Below, one piece after another: positions 8,727-16,813 of a stretch of 64,000 nucleotides of DNA; position 1 is the stretch's first letter, and each line of letters begins with the position of its first letter. The stretch comes from Holophagales bacterium (GTDB lineage: Bacteria > Acidobacteriota > Thermoanaerobaculia > UBA5066). A program made the translations under genes and the position numbers. The notes under the pieces were generated by a model. It was given only the letters and a program-made list of their open reading frames with translations. It was not told the origin of the DNA and searched no databases. The stretch is from positions 1 to 64,000 of the forward strand of contig JADKBZ010000012.1 of assembly GCA_016714815.1 (NCBI GenBank), written 5' to 3'.

Positions 8727-10439
8727 TCAGCGGGGTTCCGGCCAGGGCGGAACAGGCTTCGTCTCGCCGGGAGCCAGGCCGCCGAGGTGGGTGAGGACGG
8801 CGCGGTGCTCCGCGTGCGCCGCCGGGAGAACGACCCGGCCGTCGCCGAGAATTCCGCGACCGTCGCTCGCCCGGAGCTCGAGGACGATCGCCCCTTCTGC
8901 GTCGAGAGAAGCGGTGCCGATGCTGGAGCGCCGCCAGATCCGCGTCGTCCGGACCTCCCCGTCCGCCGGGATCCCGATCCTCGCGCGGTCCGGACCGGTC
9001 GCTCCTCCGGCCCGGTTCCAGTAGCGGTGGAGGTGCGGAAGGGAAGCCGTCATCCCGCCCGCTTCCGCGGAGAAGAGCGCCGCGCTCTCCGCCCAGCTCT
9101 CGTCGAGCCCCGCCGAGCCCGGCTGACGGCAGTAATCGGGGAGCGCGTCGCGGTCGGCCGACCGTGCGGCGCGGAACTCGGCCGACGAGGACGGGCTTCC
9201 TCCGCGCGCGTCCGCCGCGTGGCACGCGACGTGGACCGCGAGACTCGCCGACGCGTGACCCTCTCCCTTTGCGGGGACGCGTCCTGCCCGTTGGGGCGCG
9301 TGGCCGCGCGTCGCGACGACGACCTCGTTCCGCGGGCCGTCGTAGAGCCCCGGGACGTCGCCCCACGAGAACCCGGGCGGCCAGCCCCGCGGCCGGGCGC
9401 CGGCGAGGTCCGTCCGGTGGTCGGTGACCGAACCGCGGCACGCGACCACCTTCGTCCCCGCCCGTCGCAAGGCGTCGAGCGCCTCACCCGGCATCCGGGA
9501 GAGCTCGATCGCCACGACGACACGGTCCCCCTCGGTCGCGCTTCCCCCGGCCACGCTGAGGTCGCGCGCGACGCGCAGCCTTCTCGCGGTTTCGGCCCGC
9601 ACGGCCTCGAGCTCGGAGACGCGGTCCGTCGGGATCCTCGCGACGCAGGGGTTCTCCGCGTCGGCCGAGCCGGTACGCGGCGCATCCCGTGCGAGGTGCT
9701 CCTCGAGGATCTCCAGCGTCCTCGCGAAGCGGCGCGCGAGGCCGTCGAGTTCCTGCCCGAGGCTCTTACGCTTCCCGGTCTCGGTCTCGGACCGGAGGGC
9801 CCTCGCCTTCTCGCGGCCTCGTGCGTCCGCTCGCTCCAGCTCGAGCCGAAGCGCGTGCTCGGTCTGGACGCGCCTCCAGGCCCGGTCGACGCGGGCGCGG
9901 AGCATCTCCCGCGCGGAATCGGGAGGCGGGGTCTCCTTCGAGTCGCGCGGCGCCCGAAGGCCGAGCGCGAGCCCGTTCAGCTCCGTCCGGCGGGCCTTCA
10001 GCACGTCGAGGCGCCGCGGCGGGCCCTTGCCGACGACGCGCGTGACCCGTCCGGTGATCGCCTTGCGGGCGCGCTCCCGGTGCGGGTCCCACTCCTCGCC
10101 GGCGAAGACCCGCGCCCGGAGCTTCTCGAGCCGTTCGCGCGCCGAGAGAGCGCGCTCCTTCAGGATCTCGCGGGCCCAAGCGCCCGCGGGGCCCTGCTCG
10201 AACCCGGGCCCGAGCTCCAGCGAGAGGTCGAAGAAGAGCGTCACCTCTTCCTCGGAGACGAGGCCCCGCTCCCTCGCGACGGCCGCGAGGCGGCCGGCCT
10301 CGGCACGGAGCTCCACCGGAGCCCGGCCGAGCGTCTTCTCGGGGAAGCGCTCCTCGCCGCGCCGTGCGAGGCGGTCGGCGAGCCTGGCGCGCGCCTCTTC
10401 GCGGAACGCCTCGAGATGCTCGGGCCGGAAGCGGATCAC
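8727..10439 (-). CDS. T6SS cassette 1 cargo: helical adaptor fused to a degenerate lethal-factor-like zincin
   Basis: GTG at 10439 overlaps the previous stop (GTGA). The 570-residue protein has three parts. Residues 1-115 are a helical domain with LVSEEEVTLFFDL, homologous to the separate small protein at 15224-15642. A long charged coiled-coil region follows. The C-terminal half aligns with the zincin at 13762-15219, sharing TKVVACRGSVTD, VPGLYD, GEGHxSA, ESWAES and the terminal block ending PGETKPVPPWPE. The position equivalent to HExxH reads HVACH (403-407, bases 9219-9233), so the catalytic Glu is replaced by Val while both His ligands and the distal ESWAES Glu remain. It is therefore probably inactive as a protease, or uses different chemistry. 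It lies downstream of VgrG, PAAR and DUF4123 genes, which fits T6SS cargo. Confidence 0.7.
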   Translation of the reverse strand: MIRFRPEHLEAFREEARARLADRLARRGEERFPEKTLGRAPVELRAEAGRLAAVARERGLVSEEEVTLFFDLSLELGPGFEQGPAGAWAREILKERALSARERLEKLRARVFAGEEWDPHRERARKAITGRVTRVVGKGPPRRLDVLKARRTELNGLALGLRAPRDSKETPPPDSAREMLRARVDRAWRRVQTEHALRLELERADARGREKARALRSETETGKRKSLGQELDGLARRFARTLEILEEHLARDAPRTGSADAENPCVARIPTDRVSELEAVRAETARRLRVARDLSVAGGSATEGDRVVVAIELSRMPGEALDALRRAGTKVVACRGSVTDHRTDLAGARPRGWPPGFSWGDVPGLYDGPRNEVVVATRGHAPQRAGRVPAKGEGHASASLAVHVACHAADARGGSPSSSAEFRAARSADRDALPDYCRQPGSAGLDESWAESAALFSAEAGGMTASLPHLHRYWNRAGGATGPDRARIGIPADGEVRTTRIWRRSSIGTASLDAEGAIVLELRASDGRGILGDGRVVLPAAHAEHRAVLTHLGGLAPGETKPVPPWPEPR

Positions 10440-10924
10440 GGCCGACCTCCCCGGGAGAACCCCACGACCTCCCGGGCACCCGCCTCGCCATAGACGCCCC
10501 AGAGAGACCCGGCGGGACCGAAGAGGTCGGCGCGCTCGGAGGGCGTCGCCGTCCTGAGATACGTTCGGAGGACTCGCGGGTCGTAGAAGCGGAAGTACAT
10601 CCGCTTCCCGTCGCCGTCCTCGGCGATCAGCAGCCTGCGGAAGTGCTTCCTGAGGGCGTCCGCCGTCGAGCGCGCCTCGACGAATAGCCCCCACGGCTCG
10701 TCCCAGAGCGTGGCGTGGACCCAGTCGAGGAGCGGGACGTCGATCTTCGCGAGCCACGGCGCGACGCCCCAGTACTTCTCGCGCGCCTCGCGGGACCAGA
10801 GGCACCCACCCTTGTCCGGGGTGAGGAGCCTCAGCCGCGCCGGCACGGCGGGTGCGTCGCAGGCGTCGAGGATCGCCCAGAGCGCGCCGTCGTGGGCGAG
10901 GAGGCGGAGACGCGCCTCGCTCAC
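10436..10924 (-). CDS. DUF4123 T6SS effector adaptor (cassette 1)
   Basis: A 162-residue protein of the DUF4123 family, which loads effectors onto VgrG or PAAR before firing. Visible signatures are the N-terminal LWAILDACDAP, the central APWLAKID, and the strongly conserved tail with FRRLLIAEDGDGKRMYFRFYDPRVLR followed by FGPAGSLWGVY. GTG at 10924 is chosen because AGGGAGAGG precedes it. It begins one base after the PAAR stop, and its own TGA overlaps the GTG of the cargo gene. The PAAR-DUF4123-cargo order and coupling support a chaperone for the protein at 8727-10439. The paralogue is at 15639-16184. Confidence 0.88.
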   Translation of the reverse strand: MSEARLRLLAHDGALWAILDACDAPAVPARLRLLTPDKGGCLWSREAREKYWGVAPWLAKIDVPLLDWVHATLWDEPWGLFVEARSTADALRKHFRRLLIAEDGDGKRMYFRFYDPRVLRTYLRTATPSERADLFGPAGSLWGVYGEAGAREVVGFSRGGRP

Positions 10925-10925
10925 G

Positions 10926-11318
10926 TCAGCCCTCTCCCTGCCCGTCGCTGCAGACGTCGCAGAGGGGCCGTGCCTCGCTTCGCGCCGCACGCATCGTGGC
11001 CCCCGTCGCGCCGCCGGCGCCGGCGGTGTCGGAGCCGAAGAGGACCGTCTTCTCTCCTTCGACGATGACGCCGCCGTGGGCCGTCTGGTCGCCCAGGGCG
11101 GCGGCCGGCCGGTGGCCGATGAGGATCGAGTCGTTTCCGGAGTTGATGACATCCATCGGCCCGATGCAGGTCGCCTCGTCTCCGCTCCGGGCCGCCGGCA
11201 TCCATCCGATCAGAACCGAAGAGTCCCCCTCGTCGATCCGCCCGCCCGTGTGCGGGCTCTCGTCGGGATTGAGCATCGGGCAAGCGTGGTTGTCGCCAAG
11301 GCGTGCGGCGGGGTACAT
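10926..11318 (-). CDS. PAAR-repeat spike-tip protein (cassette 1)
   Basis: A 130-residue PAAR protein that caps the VgrG trimer and sharpens the spike. The N-terminal AARLGDNHACP, the middle AARSGDEATC and the later AAALGDQTAHGG are the repeated PAAR-type turns, each followed by a VLIG or ILIG strand, giving the usual cone-forming threefold pattern. The tail after about residue 98 is short, small-residue rich and contains CDVC; it carries no toxin domain. The gene begins 18 bases downstream of the VgrG stop and precedes DUF4123. It is closely related to the first 100 residues of the second PAAR protein at 16219-16803. Confidence 0.92.
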   Translation of the reverse strand: MYPAARLGDNHACPMLNPDESPHTGGRIDEGDSSVLIGWMPAARSGDEATCIGPMDVINSGNDSILIGHRPAAALGDQTAHGGVIVEGEKTVLFGSDTAGAGGATGATMRAARSEARPLCDVCSDGQGEG

Positions 11319-11336
11319 CGCATCCTCGCTCGGACG

Positions 11337-13577
11337 TCAGCTCGACTTCTGGCCGGACTTCGCGTCGTCGGCAGGGATCGGGGCTACAGGCTCCGCCTTG
11401 GCCGCGTCTTCGACGTCGGCGGGATCGAAGCCCCAGTCTTCCTGGAAGACGCCGCCGCTGTTGATCTTCACGGTCTGCCCGACGATGGTCACGCCGCCCG
11501 AATCGATCCGGATGAAGCTCCCTCCTTTCCCCAGGCAGAGGTCCGCCGCGCTGATGACCATGAGGGTCGCGCTGGAGAGCTGCGCCTCCCCGTCCGTCCG
11601 CGAGATCCAGTTCCCGCGACAGTGCATCACCTTGTCACCCTCCACCCTGTTCATGTCGTGCTCCTCTACCTGGACCCAGCGGGATCTCTTGATCGACGTC
11701 CTGGAGTCACCTCCGACGGTCCGGCTCAGCGTGCCCTCGACGTTCACGTCCAGATCCCCGCCCCCTTCGTCTCCGCCCACGGTGAACTTCGCGTCCCCCA
11801 CCTTCTCCTGGAGCGTCCCGAGCACCGCGACGTGCTTGTCCTTGAAGACCTTCTCGAAGTAGCTCCCCTTCTTCTGACCTTCCTCTTCCTTTCCCACGGT
11901 CAGGTGCTTGTCGTTCAGGACGCTCTCCATCGCGTCCTTCTTCACGCGGACGTCCATGTTCCTCTCCGCGTGGAGGAAGACCTGCTGCTTGTCCTTCGTG
12001 TCGTCGAAGCGCAGCTCGTTGAAGCCGCCCCCTCCCTTCGTCGTGTTCGTCTTCAGCCCCGACACCTTGTTGTCGTTCTTGTGCTTCCCGTCGGGGCCGT
12101 CGCCGAGGTAGGGCGGCATCTGGTCCGGGTTGTAGACCGTCCCGACGACGATCGGCTGGTCCGGGTCCCCCTCGAGGAAGTCGACGATCACCTCCTGCCC
12201 GATCCGCGGCCAGTACGACGCGCCCCACCTCCGCCCCGCCGCGAGCTGCGCGACGCGCACCCAGCACGAGCTCCGCTCGTCGCTCTGCCCCTCGCGGTCC
12301 CAGTGGAACTGCACCTTCACCCGCCCGTACCTGTCGGTGAAGATCTCCTCACCCTTCGGCCCGACGACGACCGCCGTCTGGCTTCCCTGCACGACCGGCT
12401 TGGCCGTCAGCCGCTTCGGCCGGAACGGAAGCGCCGCCGGGAAGCAGGTGAAGCCGTTCTGGTAGGTCAGCACGGCGTCTTTCCCGGACCGGTAGTCGGC
12501 CCCGAAGCTCGCCCGGTGCGTCACCGAGGCGAGGACGTACTCGCCGTCGCTCGAGAAGTGCCGCTTGAGCGTCAGCTTGTGGCCCGCCACGAAGTGCTTG
12601 ACGTTGCTCGCGCCGCGCGCCGTCACGGCGAGAGCCGCCTCTTCGTCCATCCGGATCCCGACGGTACGCGTGTTGTCCTCGAAGACCTTCTGCAGCTCGT
12701 CCTGCTGCTCCCCTCCCGACCGGTTGATGCCGTCGAAACGCTGCGCGTACTCGCCCGGCCAGTCGTAGACCTCCCACTCGGACGAGCCCTTGACCTTCAG
12801 CTTGTGCGTCTCCCGACCTGCCGAAACGGAATCCAGGATCGGCTCCTCGGCCTCGAGGTGCTTGTGCGGCAGCTCGAAGGAGTGGTCCCACAGGACGTAC
12901 TTCGTCGAGCGTGCTTCCTGGGTCCTCTCCCACGCCCAGATCCGGTTGTCTTCGCGCACCCCGCCCGAAAGCTCTTCGTACGTGATCTCGCTCTCCCCCG
13001 GCAGGTCGGGGAAGTCGGTGGGCGTGTTCGATACGACCATCGTGTGCTTCCCGTCCTCGTGCTTGAAGAAGTAGAAGATCCCCTCCTCCTCCATCAGGCG
13101 CGAGGCGAAGTTGAAGTCGCTCTCGCGGTACTGAACGCAGAAGTCCCGCTTCTCGAACGTCCCCTGGAGCTTCCAGTCGACCGTGACCCCCTTCATCACC
13201 TTCTTCAGGATGTCGGGGACGTTCTTCCGCTGGAAGATCCGGCTCTGGGCCTTCCGCGCCAGGAGCTGGAACTCCGGAACGAGCTCGGCGCGGTAGACCG
13301 TGAACTCCTCGTCGCGACCTGCCTGTGCAAATCGCACGCAGACTCCGTTGAAGTGGTGCTCCGTCGACTCGTCGGGAAGGAGCAGGTGAACGGTCACCTT
13401 CTCGCCGAGGATCCCGTCGAAAGGCACTTTCTTCCTGTTCTCCGCGAGCATCTCGATCTGGAAACGGAAAGGCCGCGAGATCTCGTCCGTGCCCGAGAAC
13501 GCCTTGAGAAGAAGGACGCTCTCGCCGAGCGGCGTCGTGACCCGGACCTGGCGGTTCTGCTGGACGTACCCTCCCAT
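11337..13577 (-). CDS. vgrG: VgrG spike protein (TssI), cassette 1
   Basis: A 746-residue VgrG/TssI. ATG at 13577 has GGAGG at ideal spacing; a GTG lies one codon upstream. The N-terminal part holds the gp27-like ring (LLKAFSGTDEISRPFRFQIEM, FCVQYRESDFNFASRLMEEEGIFYFF in part), followed by the gp5 OB fold (TDRYGRVKVQFHWDREG, GASYWPRIGQEVIVDFLEGDPDQP in part). The C-terminal needle is a beta-helix of repeated short GG and KIN turns ending QTVKINSGG. There is no extra catalytic extension, so toxicity must come from separate cargo. It heads the unit with PAAR, DUF4123, zincin-like cargo and the putative immunity gene. It is very similar to the VgrG at 16814-19174 through the first 600 residues and diverges in the needle, pointing to a cassette duplication. 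Confidence 0.95.
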   Translation of the reverse strand: MGGYVQQNRQVRVTTPLGESVLLLKAFSGTDEISRPFRFQIEMLAENRKKVPFDGILGEKVTVHLLLPDESTEHHFNGVCVRFAQAGRDEEFTVYRAELVPEFQLLARKAQSRIFQRKNVPDILKKVMKGVTVDWKLQGTFEKRDFCVQYRESDFNFASRLMEEEGIFYFFKHEDGKHTMVVSNTPTDFPDLPGESEITYEELSGGVREDNRIWAWERTQEARSTKYVLWDHSFELPHKHLEAEEPILDSVSAGRETHKLKVKGSSEWEVYDWPGEYAQRFDGINRSGGEQQDELQKVFEDNTRTVGIRMDEEAALAVTARGASNVKHFVAGHKLTLKRHFSSDGEYVLASVTHRASFGADYRSGKDAVLTYQNGFTCFPAALPFRPKRLTAKPVVQGSQTAVVVGPKGEEIFTDRYGRVKVQFHWDREGQSDERSSCWVRVAQLAAGRRWGASYWPRIGQEVIVDFLEGDPDQPIVVGTVYNPDQMPPYLGDGPDGKHKNDNKVSGLKTNTTKGGGGFNELRFDDTKDKQQVFLHAERNMDVRVKKDAMESVLNDKHLTVGKEEEGQKKGSYFEKVFKDKHVAVLGTLQEKVGDAKFTVGGDEGGGDLDVNVEGTLSRTVGGDSRTSIKRSRWVQVEEHDMNRVEGDKVMHCRGNWISRTDGEAQLSSATLMVISAADLCLGKGGSFIRIDSGGVTIVGQTVKINSGGVFQEDWGFDPADVEDAAKAEPVAPIPADDAKSGQKSS

Positions 13578-13761
13578 CACTCACCTCCGCGCACACGCGC
13601 ACCCCCAGCGGATCCGGTTTCCCTGAATGTGGGGCGGGATTTCTCCCGAGGCGACCTTTTTCTTGCGATGCAGCAGCCCGGCGGGCGGGATCGGTCCGGA
13701 TCACGAGACGAGGTCTCGCGACCGCGGATCAGCCAACCCGCCGGGCCCGTCCCGGGGGGGG

Positions 13762-15219
13762 CTAGCGGCCCTTCTCCGGCCAGGGAAGCACGGGCTTCGT
13801 CTCGCCCGGCTTGAGCCCCCCGAGGTGGTCGAGGATCTCGCGGTACTGCCTGTGGCTCTTCGGGTAGTAGAGGCGGGCATCACCGACCCGGCCAGTGGCG
13901 TCCGTGGCCCTGAGGTCGAGGATCACGGTGCCGTCGTCCAGCATCTTCGCCGCACCGATGCTCTTCGGAGCCGGCTTTGCACCCTGATCGGTCATGAGCC
14001 TCCTCCTGTTCTTTCCTGCCGGCGTTGCCGCTGGCGTCGAGGCGGCCGGACTCGGCCCGACCGGGTTGTTCTTCCAGTAGTTGTCGAGGCCGGTGGTGCC
14101 TTGGCCCCCGCCATAGTACCGGGCCGAGCTCTCCGCCCAGGTCTCGCGCGGCCCCCAGACCCCCGCCTGCTTCTCGTACTTGTCGAGGCTTCCGATGTCC
14201 TGGCCCCGCGCGTTGCCGAAGTCCGTTCCCGTAGAACGGGCCGCGCCGCCCGCGCCCATGTCGACTCCGTGCATCGCCTCGTGGATCGTCAGGTTCGCCG
14301 AGCCGTGCCCCTCTCCCGTGAGCGGGACATGCGCTCCGCCCGGGTCGTTCTGCCCGATCGTCGCGATGACGACCTTGTTCGTTTTCGGGTCGTACATGCC
14401 CGGGACGGTGTCCCACGTGGATCCCTCGGGCCATCCGTTGGGTTTGACGCCCTTGAGCTTGCTATCGTAGTCCGTGACCGAGCCCTGGCACGCGACGACC
14501 TTCGTCCCCTGGGCCTTCATCTGCTCGAGGGTCGACTTCGGGAGCTTGGCCAGCTCCCTGGCGACGAGCTCCTTGTCGGCGGCGGTCCCCTTGCCCCCCG
14601 TCTCCGTGAGGGACCGGGCCAGGGCGAGCCTCTCACCTTCGGCCTTCTTTGCTTCCTCCTCGAGCTTCTCCACCTCGGAGGCGATGCAGGAAACGCACGG
14701 ATCGGCAACGTCCCCTTCCTTTGCCCCCTTGGCCTTCTCCTTTTCTTCCGCATCCTTCTTTCGCCTGTCGAACTCGTCCTTCTTCTTCTCGAAGCCCTGC
14801 CGGTCCTCGGCGAGCTTCTTCTGCGCCGCCTTCCGGGTGTCCAACGCCTCCTTGTAGCGCGCGCGCTCTGCCGGCGACAGGTCCGAGGGATTCAGCCGCC
14901 CGTACTTGGCGTTGAACTCGCGTTGCATACCGGCCATCCTGGCGTCGGCCTTGGCGATCGTCTCCTTCTGCGCCAGGCCGTCGGCGCGGAGCGCCTTCGC
15001 CTCTCTCCCGAGCGATTCCATCCGGTCGCGATTGGCGAGTTCGCCCGCCGCGTCCTTCCGTGCGGCATCGATCTTCGTCCCGAGGGCCGCCTGCTTCGCC
15101 TGAACGGCGGGCTCCGCCGGCCCGCCAGGGGCCGCCGCAGTCCTCGTCTTCAGGTCGTCGAGGGCACTCACCCGTCCCCGGAGAACGTCGCTGCGGGAGG
15201 CCGCCGGCGTCATCATCAC
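13762..15219 (-). CDS. T6SS cassette 2 cargo: putative lethal-factor-like zinc metallopeptidase toxin
   Basis: About 485 residues; GTG at 15219 or the ATG codons directly after it. The N-terminal 230 residues are a charged coiled coil rich in Lys, Glu and Ala. The C-terminal part has TKVVACQGSVTDY, VPGMYDP, GEGHGSANLT and the zinc site HEAMH (residues 313-317, bases 14269-14283). ETWAESSARYY follows about 50 residues later, whose Glu could be the third ligand, as in anthrax-lethal-factor-like (ATLF) zincins. The protein ends in a domain shared with the cassette 1 homologue, finishing PGETKPVLPWPE. No signal peptide is present, consistent with T6SS delivery. It starts four bases after the stop of the small adaptor gene. 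A peptidase toxin acting in target cells is inference; the zinc motif is directly visible. Confidence 0.75.
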   Translation of the reverse strand: MMMTPAASRSDVLRGRVSALDDLKTRTAAAPGGPAEPAVQAKQAALGTKIDAARKDAAGELANRDRMESLGREAKALRADGLAQKETIAKADARMAGMQREFNAKYGRLNPSDLSPAERARYKEALDTRKAAQKKLAEDRQGFEKKKDEFDRRKKDAEEKEKAKGAKEGDVADPCVSCIASEVEKLEEEAKKAEGERLALARSLTETGGKGTAADKELVARELAKLPKSTLEQMKAQGTKVVACQGSVTDYDSKLKGVKPNGWPEGSTWDTVPGMYDPKTNKVVIATIGQNDPGGAHVPLTGEGHGSANLTIHEAMHGVDMGAGGAARSTGTDFGNARGQDIGSLDKYEKQAGVWGPRETWAESSARYYGGGQGTTGLDNYWKNNPVGPSPAASTPAATPAGKNRRRLMTDQGAKPAPKSIGAAKMLDDGTVILDLRATDATGRVGDARLYYPKSHRQYREILDHLGGLKPGETKPVLPWPEKGR

Positions 15220-15223
15220 GCGG

Positions 15224-15642
15224 TCACACCGGAAGGACGAACGGGGACGGCCCCGGGTCGGCGAGGTCCTTCTCGCCCCCCTCGAACGCGTCTTCGTCTT
15301 CGAGGCGGTTCAGTATCGCGTGGACCCGGCGGAGCTTCTCGTCGGGCTCGAGGTTGCGGTCGCGGAGGACGGCACGGACGTCGCGCCGCTCGGGATCCTC
15401 CTCGAATCTCTCCCCCACTCGAACGAGAGCTCCGTGAAGGCGGTGACGTGCGCCTCCGAGGTGAGGCCCCAGCGGCGGCTGGTGTGAACGAGCCGCGTCA
15501 CCTCGTCCCGCACGTCGGACGCCTCCCGCCCGTCCACCTTCTCGGGGTACTTCTCCTCGACGTGCGCCACGAGGCGGTCGATGAAGACCCGCATCCGGAG
15601 GTCCGAGAACGCCTGCATCGACTCCCTCTGCAGTCTCCTCAT
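15224..15642 (-). pseudogene. Small helical T6SS adaptor-associated protein, frameshifted
   Basis: ATG at 15642 overlaps the DUF4123 stop (ATGA). The first 75 residues (MRRLQRESMQAFSDL to FTELSFEWG) match the family of short helical proteins that follow DUF4123 genes in T6SS clusters, and also the N-terminus of the cassette 1 cargo. At about 15411-15416 the frame is lost in a run of five G on the coding strand. One more G would continue as WGERFEED and then VRAVLRDRNLEPDEKLRRVHAI, the expected family ending, terminating at 15224. So the gene is either a one-base sequencing deletion in a homopolymer or a genuine slippage or phase-variation site. If intact it would be about 139 residues. Confidence 0.7.
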
Positions 15643-16184
15643 CGCCGCGCCACGGGCGGCACGTCCCGCCACGGCTTGCGGAAGGCATGGATCACAGGCT
15701 CCTCCTCCCCGGGCTCGTCGTAGACGCCGAAGACCTTCGTCACGGAACCGAAGAACTCGACCGATTCCTCGGGAGTGGCGGACTCGAGGAACGCCTTCAG
15801 GACGAGCGCGTCGTAGAAGCGAAAGTACATCTCGTCCCCGTTCGGATCCTCCACGACGACCCACTTCCGGAAGTGCTGCCGGAGATCTTCGACCGGACGG
15901 GCCGATTCGAGGAGGATTCCCCACGAGGCGCCGCTCCAGAGCTTCTCTCGAATCCAGCCCAGAACTTCCTCGTCGACCTCGACGAGGTAGGGGGCGAGCG
16001 CCCAGTTCTTCTCCTCGGGCATCCCCTTGTAGAGAGAAACCGCCCTGTCTGGCCCGAGGCTGTCGGCCTTCGCGGGCACGTCCGGCGCTCCGACGGCCTC
16101 CAGGACGGCTCGGAGCGAGCCCTTCTGCGCCAGGGCGCGGAGGTCGGCGAAGGAGATGGGGGGAGGGCGATGCGCCGTATCCAT
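15639..16184 (-). CDS. DUF4123 T6SS effector adaptor (cassette 2)
   Basis: A 181-residue DUF4123 protein. Visible signatures are LRAVLEAVGAPDVP near the N-terminus, LAPYLVEVDEEVLGWI, and the diagnostic FRKWVVVEDPNGDEMYFRFYD followed by FFGSVTKVFGVY. ATG at 16184 is preferred; an upstream in-frame extension overlapping the PAAR gene has no family resemblance. It ends in an ATGA overlap with the small helical protein gene. By family it would escort the cassette 2 cargo onto the spike formed by the VgrG at 16814-19174 and the PAAR at 16219-16803. It resembles its cassette 1 counterpart mainly in the tail. Confidence 0.88.
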   Translation of the reverse strand: MDTAHRPPPISFADLRALAQKGSLRAVLEAVGAPDVPAKADSLGPDRAVSLYKGMPEEKNWALAPYLVEVDEEVLGWIREKLWSGASWGILLESARPVEDLRQHFRKWVVVEDPNGDEMYFRFYDALVLKAFLESATPEESVEFFGSVTKVFGVYDEPGEEEPVIHAFRKPWRDVPPVARR

Positions 16185-16218
16185 TGCTTTCAGCGTGGGC
16201 TTGGACGCCGATCGCCCG

Positions 16219-16803
16219 TCAGTTCTCCGCGATCCCTTTGCGCACCAATACCTTCTTGGCCTTGATCGCAATGCGGTCGGGATAGGCGGCAGGGGGGGTG
16301 CCGTCGAGGAGACCGGGAGGCACGCGAACCTGGTCTGCCTTGATCTTCATCGCAACGGGCCTGCCATCAGCCCCCAACGCGACAGAGACATTCTCCTCCT
16401 TCACCCCGAAATCCTTGGCGGCCTGCCGCTTCCACATTGCCACCCGAGCCTCCTTCGCCTGGGACGCCGCATCCCCGCAGGGCGTGTTCGCCCCGCCGAA
16501 GCCACCGGAGCCGCTCTCCCCGATCAGGACGGTCGGGCACCCCGAAGTGATGACCCCGCCGTGCGTGGTCTGGTCACCGAGCCGGGCGGCCAGCAGGGAA
16601 CCGATGAAGACCGTGGGCGCTCCCTGGACGACGACGTCGGGCGGCCCGACGCAGACGGCCATGTCGGTGATCCGCGCGGCGGGCATGTAGCCGATAAGAA
16701 CGGTTGGGAGCCCGGTGACGATCGGTCCGCCGACGTGGGGACTCTCGTCCGGATTCAGCAACGGGCAGGCGTGCATGTCGGAGATTCGTGCGGCAGGCGG
16801 CAT
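16219..16803 (-). CDS. PAAR-repeat spike-tip protein with C-terminal extension (cassette 2)
   Basis: Residues 1-100 are a PAAR cone with AARISDMHACP, AARITDMAVC and AARLGDQTTHGG turns, nearly superposable on the cassette 1 PAAR. An 85-residue extension follows: a helical part (ASQAKEARVAMWKRQAAKDFG) followed by beta-prone sequence ending KKVLVRKGIAEN. The extension matches no toxin motif known to me and may be a docking surface for the adaptor or cargo, or a small effector domain. The gene starts 10 bases after the VgrG stop and precedes the DUF4123 gene. Confidence 0.9.
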   Translation of the reverse strand: MPPAARISDMHACPLLNPDESPHVGGPIVTGLPTVLIGYMPAARITDMAVCVGPPDVVVQGAPTVFIGSLLAARLGDQTTHGGVITSGCPTVLIGESGSGGFGGANTPCGDAASQAKEARVAMWKRQAAKDFGVKEENVSVALGADGRPVAMKIKADQVRVPPGLLDGTPPAAYPDRIAIKAKKVLVRKGIAEN

Positions 16804-16813
16804 CGCGGTCTCC

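Noticed and set aside
13581..13761. Hairpin CGAGAC-GAG-GTCTCG and other short inverted repeats between cassette 2 cargo and vgrG1
   Set aside because: Only six base pairs with no T-tract; not distinguishable from chance in GC-rich DNA. The region probably holds the vgrG promoter, but no clear hexamers were seen.
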